NCBI RefSeq assembly: GCF_047739745.1
Contig: NZ_JBLLVA010000016.1
Span: 1 to 64,000, forward strand
DNA: 64,000 nucleotides
Origin: Pseudaminobacter sp047739745
Lineage (GTDB): Bacteria; Pseudomonadota; Alphaproteobacteria; Rhizobiales; Rhizobiaceae
Direction of reading: 5' to 3'
Shown here: positions 25,330 through 34,377 of the stretch, in pieces
Layout: each line of letters begins with the position of its first letter
Numbering within the stretch: position 1 is the first letter of the stretch
Notes under the pieces: model-generated
Database searches by the model: none
Told to the model about the DNA's origin: nothing
Seen by the model: only the letters and a program-made list of their open reading frames with translations
Translations under genes and position numbers: made by a program

Positions 25330-27471
25330 ATGCAGAAAATCGCAACAGCAATTTTCATGGTGCTCATGGCGATGGCCCTGGGCGCCCTGGTCTTCACCGT
25401 CGCCTATGCCGCGACGGATTGGTACCGGACTGGCTCCCACGTCCTGTTCGACCAGCTGAACGCCAATCCGTTGCCGGTCGTTCGTCAGGCCTGGGCGGAC
25501 ACGATGGCGAGGAATTTTGGCCGGATACAATACGCCGTTGCGGCAGGAGCATTGGGGTTTCTCTTGCCACTGGTCAGCCTGTTTCTCATGCGTCCGAGAA
25601 AGCGCCATGACTCTCGCTTCATGACGATGAGCGACGTATCGAAAACCGGCCTGACGAAAGGCGGCGTCTTCGTCGGTCGAGCTGGCGGCAGGCTTGCCGA
25701 AATTCTGTCGCCCGGCCGCGATCAGCGCACCGGCAAGATCCGCTTGACGCAGCGCAAGCTGATCGGCGGCAAGAAACTGTGGATTGATGGCGATGATGTC
25801 GGCGGCTTCGTCATAGGGCCGCCGCGCTCCGGGAAAGGCACGTCTCTCATCATACCGAACGCCTTGACCTGGCCGCATTCGCTCGTGGTTCTCGACCTAC
25901 GCGGCGAGACCTATGCGGCGACCGCAGGCTACCGCTCGACCATGAGCCGCGTGGTGCGTTTTGCGCCGGCTGATCCGGACGGCAATACCGCTTGCTACAA
26001 TCCGATGGACTTCATCTCGCTGGATTCGGCGCAGCGCGACATCGACCTTCGCAACATCGCTGCGGCATTGTTTCCGCGCCCCCCTTCGAACGCGGATCCC
26101 TACTGGGTCAACGACGCCCGGCTGCTTTTTACCGGCATCGCGTCCTTCGTCATGGAATCGCCTGCGATCCCGAACGAGAAGAAGACCTTTGCCAAAATCC
26201 TCGAGATCATGAACGGCGCCGAGCAGCCGCTCCTCGAATTCATCGGCTCGCTGCGCGAGGAACGCCGCCGCGAATGTTCGCATTTCACGCTGCAAACCCT
26301 GTTGCCATATTTCGAAATGTCTGAGCGGCAGTTTTCCGGAATCTATGCCGGTGTGCGGACCGGCATGGCCCCCTTTCTCAACGAGCGCCTGATGCGAGCT
26401 ACCTCGCGCAGCACGTTCGATATTCGCAAACTCAAGCGCGACCGGATCTCTCTTTATCTCGACGTACGGCGCGAGCAGATTACGTCGCTTGGACCGTTGT
26501 TCAACGTCCTGATCACGCAGATGATGAACTTCATGTCGGAAACCATGCCGCGTCCGGAAGAGCATCCGGTGCTTGTGCTGCTCGACGAGTTCCAGAACCT
26601 CGGCAAGCTCGAGAACGTGACCGAAATGGCAAGCGTGCTCGGCGGCAACGGCGTTTCGATGTGGTTTTTCGTGCAGTCGCTGAAGGCTGTGGACGAGATC
26701 TATCGCCAGGAGGGGCGCAAGACACTTATCAACGCCGCTCGCGTGCAGATCTTTTTCGGTGCGCAGGACGCTGACGATCTGCGCTACGTTTCCGAGCAGC
26801 TTGGCGAAACGTCGGACGTGCAAAAGGACGTGACGCGCACCAAGGCAACGTTGTTCGACACTTATTACACGCGCTCGGAGCACCGCAAGGAAGTGCGGCG
26901 GCCCCTCATGCGGCCGGACGAAATCCGTACGCTCGACAAGAACAAGGTCATCATATTGCCGCGCGGCGAACTGCCAATCCTCGGCACGCGCAATTTCTAT
27001 TTCGCCGACGGCCAGCTCGCCAAACGCGCGTTCATGCCCCTGCCCGCCTCTACCGACCCCTCGCTCACGAAAAGCCCTGCATTGGACGCTTCCGCGGCGG
27101 TTCCATCTCCTGCGCTCCCGACGATTGTGCCGAAAGCACCCGCGTACCGCTCAGGCCTCTTGCAGATCCGGCTGCGGCGCGGCGCAACATTTGCCGCAAA
27201 GGCAGGCCGTATAGCTCCGACGCCGGGCCGGCGCGCAATCGTAAAAGACCGGTTGAAAGCAACAGCAGCGGTACCGGTCTATGCCGCCATAGATTTTTCC
27301 GCCTTGGCGGCCAAAGCGGTGACAACGCGCATAGCGCCCGACAAAGAAGCGGCGGTTGCCGCCATTCTGAACAAGGTGCGTTCTCTGCGCGCCAACGCAT
27401 CCGACGCCGAGACTTTCGATCGAAATCTGAGCATCGTCGAAGATACGTTGCCAGATGTAGTCGATGGGTAG
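25330..27471 (+). CDS. virD4: VirD4-family type IV coupling protein
   Basis: A 713-residue coupling ATPase linking the relaxosome to the VirB channel. Two N-terminal membrane helices (IFMVLMAMALGALVFTVAYA; AVAAGALGFLLPLVSLFLM) are followed by Walker A IGPPRSGKGTSLIIPN (about 162), LDLRGETYA, and Walker B VLVLLDEFQNLGKLENV (about 412), with WFFVQSLKAVDEIYR and FFGAQDADDLRYVSEQLGE. The last 150 residues are Ala/Pro-rich and probably a flexible substrate-recognition tail. Its position at the end of virB1-11 shows one transfer operon. Confidence 0.95.
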   Translation: MQKIATAIFMVLMAMALGALVFTVAYAATDWYRTGSHVLFDQLNANPLPVVRQAWADTMARNFGRIQYAVAAGALGFLLPLVSLFLMRPRKRHDSRFMTMSDVSKTGLTKGGVFVGRAGGRLAEILSPGRDQRTGKIRLTQRKLIGGKKLWIDGDDVGGFVIGPPRSGKGTSLIIPNALTWPHSLVVLDLRGETYAATAGYRSTMSRVVRFAPADPDGNTACYNPMDFISLDSAQRDIDLRNIAAALFPRPPSNADPYWVNDARLLFTGIASFVMESPAIPNEKKTFAKILEIMNGAEQPLLEFIGSLREERRRECSHFTLQTLLPYFEMSERQFSGIYAGVRTGMAPFLNERLMRATSRSTFDIRKLKRDRISLYLDVRREQITSLGPLFNVLITQMMNFMSETMPRPEEHPVLVLLDEFQNLGKLENVTEMASVLGGNGVSMWFFVQSLKAVDEIYRQEGRKTLINAARVQIFFGAQDADDLRYVSEQLGETSDVQKDVTRTKATLFDTYYTRSEHRKEVRRPLMRPDEIRTLDKNKVIILPRGELPILGTRNFYFADGQLAKRAFMPLPASTDPSLTKSPALDASAAVPSPALPTIVPKAPAYRSGLLQIRLRRGATFAAKAGRIAPTPGRRAIVKDRLKATAAVPVYAAIDFSALAAKAVTTRIAPDKEAAVAAILNKVRSLRANASDAETFDRNLSIVEDTLPDVVDG

Positions 27472-27633
27472 GCTAGCACTCCCATGCGGCGGAGAGGTCA
27501 TTGTCTACCGTGACCTTGTCGCACACGTCATGGCGGCGGAGGACATTGCCGCGCGCTTCGAGCAGTACCATGTCTCAATCGAGAAGATCATACGGCGCGA
27601 AAACGTCGACGATACTGGGCCTAGACAGGCGTT

Positions 27634-27861
27634 TCAGGGACCCACCCCGTCAAGTTCAATCGCAAATCCCGCATCGACCGCGCTTCGCGCAATGACATCG
27701 CCAAGTTCCCAATCCGTGAGTTCGCAGAGCGGAAGCATTCTCCTCACGTTCCGGCTAACCTCGGATATCGAAATGCTCGGACTGCCGATGTTGTCGATCA
27801 GGTGGCGGACAATCGCTTGGCGAACGTCCGATAAGGTAGGCGTCTGCGCGAGCGCAGGCAT
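27634..27861 (-). CDS. Small protein, paralogue of its upstream neighbour
   Basis: A 75-residue protein starting MPALAQTPTLSDVRQAIVRH. It ends with LPLCELTDWELGDVIARSAV and DAGFAIELDG, which aligns with the end of the next gene upstream (MPVCKATDRDLEELLAAAS, HGVPVAFD), so the two are tandem paralogues. It is likely all helical and cytoplasmic. No function is known to me. It lies 8 bases after the neighbour and may be co-transcribed with it. Confidence 0.6.
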   Translation of the reverse strand: MPALAQTPTLSDVRQAIVRHLIDNIGSPSISISEVSRNVRRMLPLCELTDWELGDVIARSAVDAGFAIELDGVGP

Positions 27862-27869
27862 CACCGGCC

Positions 27870-28115
27870 CTATGAATGGAGCCGTGGTTCTGCGGCCACG
27901 GCTGTTTTTAAGTCGAACGCGACGGGCACACCGTGAATAATGGATGCTGCCGCCAGCAACTCCTCCAGGTCGCGGTCGGTAGCCTTGCATACCGGCATGA
28001 GTGTTCGGATGGCGCGGATTGCCTGTTCGATGGAGAGGAAGTGGGCCTTGCCTCTAGAAAGCACATAGGCTTCGGCGGCTCTTTCAACCGTGACTGTGTG
28101 AAAAGTGTGGGTCAT
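27870..28115 (-). CDS. Small protein, paralogue of its downstream neighbour
   Basis: An 81-residue protein starting MTHTFHTVTVERAAEAYVLS, with AGGAAA upstream of the ATG. The body (HFLSIEQAIRAIRTLMPVCK, TDRDLEELLAAASIIHGVPV) aligns with the following gene through the motif LMP-[LV]-C, TD and a hydrophobic end. Both contain the single conserved Cys, so a metal or disulfide role is conceivable but unproven. The pair converges with the virD4 region and is preceded by the Crp/Fnr gene. Confidence 0.6.
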   Translation of the reverse strand: MTHTFHTVTVERAAEAYVLSRGKAHFLSIEQAIRAIRTLMPVCKATDRDLEELLAAASIIHGVPVAFDLKTAVAAEPRLHS

Positions 28116-28201
28116 CGAGAATTTCCTCCCTGAAACCCTGACCAACACGATTTTACAGCAGGAACTCAGCAGCCTTCAAGGTTATGTCTGATTCCGGACA
28201 A

Positions 28202-28903
28202 TTAGGCCGGAGCTAGGCCGAAACGACTTTGCTCCTCCTCGCCGTAAGCACCATGTGTGAGTTTTATCATTCCAACGCGGTCGACAATCGTGATCTCGCC
28301 GCGCTTGGCGTGAACCAGCCCCCGATATTCAAGCATCTGGAGGGCGGTGGTAACCCCGGGGCGCCGAGCGCCAAGCATGGTCGCCAGAAACTCATGCGTC
28401 AGGTAGATCTTGTTTCCTTCGGCGCGGTCTTGAACCATCAGCAGCCAGCGTGCCAGCCGCTCCTCGATTTTCGAATGGCCGTTGACGAGTGCGGTCCGGG
28501 ACGACTGGATAAGAAACGCGTGGGCATAGCGAAGCAGTGACTCACGAAGGGACAGGCTTTCTGCAATCGCTGAGCGAAGGTTTTCTACCGGGAGGATCCA
28601 GCCATGACCTGCGACTTGGATATAGGTCTCATTGGGAGACCTGTCTTGGCCGAGAATAACGGCAACCCCTGTCATGCCATCGTGGCCGACGATCCCGACT
28701 TCGCTTTGCCGCCCACCGGTCATGGTGGCGACCACCGACGCGATGCCCATCTCTGGAAAATACACACGCTCGATCGGCTGATATGAGACCTCAAGCTGGG
28801 CTCTGATGTTCAGTTCGATGTGATGCATTGACGGCTGCAATAGCGCGAAATCCTCTGAAGAGAGGGCTTTCAATACATGGTTGCGAAGAAGGGATTGGGG
28901 CAT
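28202..28903 (-). CDS. Crp/Fnr-family transcriptional regulator
   Basis: A 233-residue regulator. The N-terminal cNMP-binding-type beta-roll (IERVYFPEMGIASVVATMTG, EVGIVGHDGMTGVAVILGQD) is followed by a dimer helix and the C-terminal HTH (LTHEFLATMLGARRPGVTTA, LQMLEYRGLVHAKRGEITI). The four cysteines of oxygen-sensing FNR are absent, so it is not Fnr itself. The ATG at 28903 has GGGAGAGAG upstream and is preferred over an upstream in-frame start. The ligand and regulon are unknown. Confidence 0.85.
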   Translation of the reverse strand: MPQSLLRNHVLKALSSEDFALLQPSMHHIELNIRAQLEVSYQPIERVYFPEMGIASVVATMTGGRQSEVGIVGHDGMTGVAVILGQDRSPNETYIQVAGHGWILPVENLRSAIAESLSLRESLLRYAHAFLIQSSRTALVNGHSKIEERLARWLLMVQDRAEGNKIYLTHEFLATMLGARRPGVTTALQMLEYRGLVHAKRGEITIVDRVGMIKLTHGAYGEEEQSRFGLAPA

Positions 28904-29335
28904 GGCTCTCTCCCTGACGGGCAAGAGCAGGTACCCTCTTACTGTCGGCTGCATCCGAAGGATTTGGCGGCCGATGTAAAAGCATAGGCTTCAAATGCGC
29001 GATTAGCAAAGGATCCGTCGCTGGCGAAAAGCTGGGGAAAGTCGGCTCCCTCGGTGGTAGGCCCAACGGGCTTCTAAAGCCGATGGCACAAAGCGGATAC
29101 GCTGAGGCGGCATTTGAGGGCACGTTCCTGCGCTTGATTATGGCCAGTGAGCTGTGCGCGCAAATTGGGAAGATGGAAGGGGCCGGACCCAGGAATCACG
29201 GCCTCAGGCCGAGGCGCTAATCAAGCGAGCCGACAAAGATCGCGAAAAGCTCAATACGCCCTGCAAGGAAACTAAAGAAGTAGTCGCGCGTTGGACGCGG
29301 AACGCTATTCGTCTCTGAGTATGGTTTAGGTCAGA
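28904..29335. other. Intergenic region between the Crp/Fnr and ligase genes
   Basis: No gene was recognised in this stretch. It must hold the Crp/Fnr promoter on the minus strand and the ligase promoter on the plus strand. No clear ribosome-binding site precedes the GTG at 29336 beyond AGG five bases upstream. No remnant of the LigD nuclease domain was found here. Confidence 0.35.
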
Positions 29336-31234
29336 GTGGTCAAGCCAACGTTGCGTAAGGCATTCAGTGGGTCGAGCGCTAGTCGAGCGAAGTCGCCCGC
29401 TCGTGACGAGGTCACTTTAGCGCCGCCTGCTTTCCGGCCGGTCCAGCTCGCAACGCTGGTGGACAGGGTCCCTGCCGGCGATCGTTGGATCCATGAGATG
29501 AAATACGACGGCTATCGCGTTCTCGTTGCCGTCGGCGGTGGCGAGGCGCGAGCCTACACACGATCTGGTCTGGATTGGTCTAGCCGTTTTCCCTCGATCC
29601 TCCTCGAGGCTCGCAAGCTCAAGGTGCGCTCCGCCCTGATTGACGGCGAGGCTGTAGTTGTCGATGCGGAAGGAAGATCTAGTTTTCAGGCGCTTCAGAA
29701 GGCATTGAAGGGTGCGCCGCCGACTATCGACTTTTATGCGTTCGATCTGCTGCAGCTCGACGGGGAAGATCTGACAAGACTTTCTCTTCTTGAGCGCAAG
29801 GCGAAACTGGAGGCGATGTTGCCAGCGAAGAATCCGGTCCTTCGTTACTCCGACCATATCCTCGGTCGCGGAGAAGAGCTGCTTGATCGGTTCTGCGCAG
29901 CCGGCCTTGAGGGCGTCATCTCAAAGCTCGCGGATTCGAGTTATGTGGGGGCCCGAAGCGCAAGCTGGCTAAAGATCAAATGCATCAGGCGGCAGGAATT
30001 TGTGATTGTCGGCTGGACGCCGTCCGACAAGGTCCGCGCGTTTCGGTCCTTGATCCTTGGCGTTCATGACGGCGGCAAGCTGCGTTACGCCGGTAAAGTC
30101 GGCACCGGCTTCGATACCGCCGAACTTCTTCGCCTCTTGAAGATCATGGCGCCGCTTGAGCAGAAGGCCGCGACGGTCGACGCACCACGCGCCGAAGTGC
30201 GCGGCGCACACTGGCTGCGTCCCAAACTGGTCGCTGAGATTGCGTTCACCGAAATGACAAATGAAGGGACGTTACGACATCCGAGCTATCTTGGTCTCCG
30301 CGAAGACAAGAAGCCGGAGGCGGTCGTGCTCGAGACGGAACGTCATGCAAGCGACCTCGCGGCATCTGCGACGACCGCCATCGCGATAAGCAACCGTGAC
30401 CGCGTCATCTATCCGGAGTCCAACATCACCAAGGGACAGCTCGCCGACCATTACGCAGCGGTCGCGGCGATCATGCTTCCTTGGGTTGGCAGCCGGCCGA
30501 TCAGCCTGGTTCGATGCCCACAGGGCCGCGCGAAGAAGTGCTTCTTCCAAAAACACGACGCCGGCAGCTTTGGCGGCAAAGTCCACCAAGTTGGCATCAC
30601 GGAGAAGGACGGGCACGAGGAACCATATCTCTATGTCGACGATGCCGACGGATTGATGACGTGCGTCCAGATGGGAACGATTGAGCTGCATGGATGGGGG
30701 GCTCGGATCGAGGATGTCGAAAAGGCCGACCGCCTCGTATTCGACCTCGACCCCGACGAAGGCCTGGATTTTGAGGCTGTCCGCGCGGCTGCCTTTCAGT
30801 TCCGCGCTATACTTAAATCGCTCGGGCTTACTACTTTCCCGATGCTGACGGGAGGCAAAGGAGTGCACGTCATCGCGCCCCTCACCCCTGGCGCCGAGTG
30901 GCCAGAGGTGAAGGACTTCGCGTCTCGCCTGGCGCAGGCGGTCGTCCAGAGCGATCCGGCCCATTTCACGGCCGTGTTGTCAAAGGCGCGCCGCAAGGGT
31001 CGCATCTTTGTGGACTATCTACGCAATCAACGCGGGGCGACCGCGATCATGCCCTACAGCGCAAGATCACGTCCGGGTGCTCCTGTCGCCGCACCGATCA
31101 CCTGGGCGGAAATGAAGACAATAGATGCGCCCTCTCATTTCCACGTGGGCGATGCTCCTGAATTAGAGAAACGCGCGGCCTCCAAAACTATGGCGGGATG
31201 GGGTCGCGCTGACCAATCCTTGCCCAATCTGTAG
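29336..31234 (+). CDS. ligD: LigD-like NHEJ DNA ligase (LIG-POL, no nuclease domain)
   Basis: A 632-residue repair enzyme for joining double-strand breaks. The N-terminal ATP-dependent ligase has the nucleotidyl Lys in HEMKYDGYRVLV (about residue 55), then LIDGEAVVVDAEGR, DFYAFDLLQLDGEDL and ASWLKIKCIRRQEFVIVGW. The C-terminal LigD polymerase/primase domain has DRVIYPESNITKGQLADHYA, LVFDLDPDEGLDF (catalytic DxD), KGVHVIAPL and IFVDYLRNQRGATAIMPYSA. The phosphoesterase (PE) domain found in many rhizobial LigD proteins is missing. GTG is the listed start. Followed by polX after 102 bases; no Ku gene is in the window. Confidence 0.93.
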   Translation: MVKPTLRKAFSGSSASRAKSPARDEVTLAPPAFRPVQLATLVDRVPAGDRWIHEMKYDGYRVLVAVGGGEARAYTRSGLDWSSRFPSILLEARKLKVRSALIDGEAVVVDAEGRSSFQALQKALKGAPPTIDFYAFDLLQLDGEDLTRLSLLERKAKLEAMLPAKNPVLRYSDHILGRGEELLDRFCAAGLEGVISKLADSSYVGARSASWLKIKCIRRQEFVIVGWTPSDKVRAFRSLILGVHDGGKLRYAGKVGTGFDTAELLRLLKIMAPLEQKAATVDAPRAEVRGAHWLRPKLVAEIAFTEMTNEGTLRHPSYLGLREDKKPEAVVLETERHASDLAASATTAIAISNRDRVIYPESNITKGQLADHYAAVAAIMLPWVGSRPISLVRCPQGRAKKCFFQKHDAGSFGGKVHQVGITEKDGHEEPYLYVDDADGLMTCVQMGTIELHGWGARIEDVEKADRLVFDLDPDEGLDFEAVRAAAFQFRAILKSLGLTTFPMLTGGKGVHVIAPLTPGAEWPEVKDFASRLAQAVVQSDPAHFTAVLSKARRKGRIFVDYLRNQRGATAIMPYSARSRPGAPVAAPITWAEMKTIDAPSHFHVGDAPELEKRAASKTMAGWGRADQSLPNL

Positions 31235-31336
31235 CCTCCGGCGCGGGAAGTTAAAGCCGGGATTCAAAGGGCAACGCGGCGCTCATGGCCTTGCCTGATT
31301 GGAACCTGCGGAGACCGGCGTCGTTTGGCTGAAGCC

Positions 31337-32998
31337 ATGGCAAAAATCGATCCGAGGACCGTCGCCAGTCTTTTGAGGGAATACGCGCAACGATCGTCCA
31401 TGCGCGACGACAATCCGTATCGCATAAAGGCTTACATGCGCGCGGCAGACAGTCTGACGGCGCTGTCGCAGCCGCTTGATCGCATCATCGCCGCCGGCGC
31501 CCTCACCAAGATCCCGGGGATCGGTGACGCGATCGCAGACATCGTGACCAAGCTCTACCAAACCGGCACGCACCCAAGCCTCGAGAAACTGCGCGAGGAT
31601 GTTCCAGCGGGCGTGATGGAGCTGTTTGCCATACCTGGGCTTCGTCCCGATAAGATACTGAAGCTTCATCAGGCGCTCGGCGTGAACTCGCTGGCGGAGC
31701 TCGAGGCCGCAGCAAGAGAAGACCGCATACGCCCAGTGAAAGGCCTCGGCGCCGCGCTTCAGGTAAAACTCCTGCAGAACCTGGCCATCGTGCGAAGCGG
31801 CGAAACACAACTTCACCTGCACAAGGCCGCCGCGCATCTCGAACATGCGGTCATATCGGTGAAACAAGAGCATCCAGAGTTTTCGCGCGTCGAAATTGCA
31901 GGTGACTTTCGGCGCGGTTGCGAGCTCGTTTCCGACTTCGCCCTGGTAGCGCAGGGCAGAAAGTCGACTGGATCCGAGGATACGACCCTCAGGCTTGTTG
32001 TCTCTGACAGGAAGCACTTTGGGGCGAGCCTGCTCGAAGCAACCGGTTCGGCAGACCACCTTGAGCAACTGAAGACGTTTGCGGCCGACAGGGGATTCAC
32101 CCTAAATGCGGACGGGCTTCATCGCGGGAGAAAGCTGATCGCGTCAGCGACAGAAGAAGAGATCTACCAAGCGCTAGGCTTGCAGTTTATTGAGCCTGAA
32201 CTGCGCGAAGGCAGGGGCGAGATCGAGCGAGCGGCAAAGCAGAAGCTACCCGCCCTGATCCGGGATGAAGATCTGCATGGCATCCTGCATTCTCACACGA
32301 CCGCATCCGATGGCATCGAAACGCTTGAGGCAATGGCTGAAGCCACGCGCAAGCGCGGTTTCGAATACTATGGTGTCGCCGATCATTCGCAGTCCGCTCA
32401 CTACGCCGGCGGCCTTTCGGTGCAGGAGATTGCTGAACAGCACCGCGAAGCTGACCGGCTGAACAAGGCATACAATGGAAAATTTCGCATCCTGAAGGGC
32501 ATCGAGGCGGACATCCTGGCGGATGGCTCGCTCGATTACCCGAATGATATCCTGGAGCAGTTCGATTTCGTCGTCGCGAGCGTGCACAGCCGCTTCAACT
32601 TGCCCAAGAAGGAGCAGACGGAGCGTATCATTGAAGCGATCGGAAATCCTCGGACGACAATCATCGGGCACATGACCGGTCGCCAGCTGTTGCGCCGGCC
32701 CGGTTATGATCTCGACGTCGACAAAGTGCTCAAAGCGTGTGCGAAAAACGGCGTCGCTGTCGAAATCAATGCACATCCGTGGCGACTCGACCTCGACTGG
32801 CGCTGGCATCAAAAGGCACTCGATCAGGGCTGCATCTTCAGCATCAATCCGGACGCTCATTCGATCCGCGAGCTCGACCACATGCATTGGGGTGTCGAGA
32901 TGGCGCGCAAGGGCGGAGTCCCTGCGAAGCGGGTCTTGAATACAATGCGTTTGACGGCTCTCCTTGCTCATCTCGCACGCCGCAGGCAAACGTTCTGA
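31337..32998 (+). CDS. polX: PolX-family DNA repair polymerase/exonuclease with PHP domain
   Basis: A 553-residue PolX-like protein. N-terminal helix-hairpin-helix segments (GALTKIPGIGDAIADIVTKL, VMELFAIPGLRPDKILKLHQ) precede a polymerase-beta-like palm with GDFRRGCELVSDFALVA. The usual metal-binding D-x-D is replaced there, so polymerase activity may be lost. The C-terminal PHP domain is complete: ILHSHTTASDG, YGVADHSQS, KGIEADIL, VVASVHSRF, IIGHMTG, INAHPWRLDL and NPDAHS, which implies an active 3'-5' exonuclease. ATG 31337 is used; a TTG at 31325 is the alternative. The ligase gene precedes it. Confidence 0.9.
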   Translation: MAKIDPRTVASLLREYAQRSSMRDDNPYRIKAYMRAADSLTALSQPLDRIIAAGALTKIPGIGDAIADIVTKLYQTGTHPSLEKLREDVPAGVMELFAIPGLRPDKILKLHQALGVNSLAELEAAAREDRIRPVKGLGAALQVKLLQNLAIVRSGETQLHLHKAAAHLEHAVISVKQEHPEFSRVEIAGDFRRGCELVSDFALVAQGRKSTGSEDTTLRLVVSDRKHFGASLLEATGSADHLEQLKTFAADRGFTLNADGLHRGRKLIASATEEEIYQALGLQFIEPELREGRGEIERAAKQKLPALIRDEDLHGILHSHTTASDGIETLEAMAEATRKRGFEYYGVADHSQSAHYAGGLSVQEIAEQHREADRLNKAYNGKFRILKGIEADILADGSLDYPNDILEQFDFVVASVHSRFNLPKKEQTERIIEAIGNPRTTIIGHMTGRQLLRRPGYDLDVDKVLKACAKNGVAVEINAHPWRLDLDWRWHQKALDQGCIFSINPDAHSIRELDHMHWGVEMARKGGVPAKRVLNTMRLTALLAHLARRRQTF

Positions 32999-33019
32999 CC
33001 TGCTTGTGCGCCCGGCCTC

Positions 33020-33298
33020 TCAGCGGAGGAGTCCGTCATTCTCAAAATCTTCCCAGCCGCGCAAACTGGAATGCGAGTTCTCATCGGGGCCATGGCCAGT
33101 TGAAGCTGCAGTTGCGCGACCGCTTCTTTGAACACGTTTCATAGCGGCCTTCTCCGCGGCTCGCCGCCTGTTCTCTGCAGCTGTCGCTGCATCCTGTTCG
33201 CGCCATACCGTGACCAGGTCGCGGTCAAGCACATCCTCCACGCGCTGCGGGTCGAACACGTGAAAGGTGATGTTCCTTGCCCGTCCGCGGAGTTTCAC
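33020..33298 (-). CDS. Small basic protein of unknown function
   Basis: A 92-residue GTG-start frame, convergent with polX. It begins with MKLRGRARNITFHVFDPQRV and has a helical Arg/Ala-rich middle (AATAAENRRRAAEKAAMKRV). I do not recognise it, and the ribosome-binding site is poor, so it may not be a gene. Confidence 0.35.
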   Translation of the reverse strand: MKLRGRARNITFHVFDPQRVEDVLDRDLVTVWREQDAATAAENRRRAAEKAAMKRVQRSGRATAASTGHGPDENSHSSLRGWEDFENDGLLR

Positions 33299-33509
33299 CG
33301 TTTTCGTCCCGGCATATAGCCCAATTCGTTAACGACGGCCGGCATTCAAGCTCCTGTCAGACTTGAGGGACGGTCGGAAGCTCCAAATCCAAGTCTCAAG
33401 CATGAACAAATTATTAAGCGCAAGCATGTAAAGGTTAACACCACGACAACCATCTCAAGGCACCGTGTGCGTCGTCGGCATTTGAAAGGCACATCGCAGG
33501 AGCTAACCT

Positions 33510-33623
33510 ATGTATCAGATTTTCCGCGACTTCCTGGCGGATAGCGCAAACTTCGTGAGCGTCGCGACGGCGTTTGTAGCGATCGGTTATTGGCTGCGTC
33601 GCCGCAGGCGCTCACCGAAATGA
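33510..33623 (+). CDS. 37-residue membrane microprotein
   Basis: A short frame starting MYQIFRDFLADSANFVSVAT, one hydrophobic segment (SVATAFVAIGYWL) and a basic tail (RRRRRSPK). AGGAG stands 7 bases upstream of the ATG, which supports translation. A single-pass inner-membrane protein with the C-terminus in the cytoplasm is predicted. No function is known. Confidence 0.5.
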   Translation: MYQIFRDFLADSANFVSVATAFVAIGYWLRRRRRSPK

Positions 33624-33662
33624 TTCGGATTCAAGCGAAAGATTTCTAGCGGTTTCGGCGGA

Positions 33663-33872
33663 TCAGTCCGGATCGATGAACATCCCGCACAGAATGCAGC
33701 GGGTGCCGTTCCAGCCAGTAGGACCGCAGTTTGGGCAGTCGTAGGAGCTGTGCACGTTCTCGCCCTTTGGCCTATAGCCTGTCATCCCACCGGGCCCCCT
33801 CAGATAGTAGAAACGATCGTCTTGACCCACCACCTGGAGCCCGGGGCCGATGAGAAGTGGCCTGCCACGCAT
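33663..33872 (-). CDS. Small zinc-ribbon-like protein
   Basis: A 69-residue protein with two CxxC knuckles (YDCPNCGPT and TRCILCGMFID), a probable four-Cys zinc ribbon in the C-terminal half. The N-terminus (LLIGPGLQVVGQDDRFYYLR) is a short beta-rich segment. It lies downstream of the HNH gene on the same strand. Nucleic-acid binding is a guess from the zinc knuckles. Confidence 0.5.
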   Translation of the reverse strand: MRGRPLLIGPGLQVVGQDDRFYYLRGPGGMTGYRPKGENVHSSYDCPNCGPTGWNGTRCILCGMFIDPD

Positions 33873-33920
33873 TTCCGGCTCGCGCTGTGGCTCATGCTCA
33901 AGGGCGAAAGCGGCGGCAAG

Positions 33921-34349
33921 CTACCTCATTTGTTCGGGCGACAGCTTGCCCTCCTGGGCAGCGGCCAGAACCCGGCTGAAGGACGTGTTGAGCTTGCGAT
34001 CTGAAAGGAACGTGTCGTGTAGCTCCTGCACGTGGTCAGACTTCTCGATCCCCTTTTCCAAAATCATAATGAACATGGGCGACGGCTTGAATCGATGGGC
34101 ACCCTTGTCGCGGTTGCAGTCGCGGTGCGACGGCCGCAAATTCGCCCATGAATTTAGGTCGAAGTCTTCCGGCAACCCCATCGCCTTCAGGATGTTTTTC
34201 AGGGCCGGATGCTCTGCCAGGCTTTCCGGGATAACGTGGTCGACTTCCATTTCGGCCAAGCTGACCGGCTCGCGGCAAATCCAGCACTTTTCACCGTGGG
34301 CGGTGAAAATCGCGTACCTTTGCGCCTGCGTGAAGTTGGTCTTCGCCAT
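33921..34349 (-). CDS. HNH endonuclease-like protein
   Basis: A 142-residue protein with an HNH nuclease motif. A CxxC knuckle (EKCWICREPV) is followed by MEVDHVIPESLAEHP (the DH) and NLRPSHRDCNRDKG (the N and second metal ligand). Start MAKTNFTQAQRYAIFTAHG at 34349 is preferred. Such small HNH proteins occur as homing nucleases, phage or restriction factors; the target is unknown. It is immediately downstream of a possible structured RNA and an intrinsic terminator on the same strand, and it shares the strand with the zinc-ribbon gene. Confidence 0.75.
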   Translation of the reverse strand: MAKTNFTQAQRYAIFTAHGEKCWICREPVSLAEMEVDHVIPESLAEHPALKNILKAMGLPEDFDLNSWANLRPSHRDCNRDKGAHRFKPSPMFIMILEKGIEKSDHVQELHDTFLSDRKLNTSFSRVLAAAQEGKLSPEQMR

Positions 34350-34377
34350 CGCCGCCACATAGTGCAAATGCGGAAAT

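Noticed and set aside
27464..27620. Plus-strand frame overlapping the virD4 stop
   Set aside because: It may be the start of a lost gene, but it has no domain I recognise and soon runs into the antisense of the small paralogue genes.
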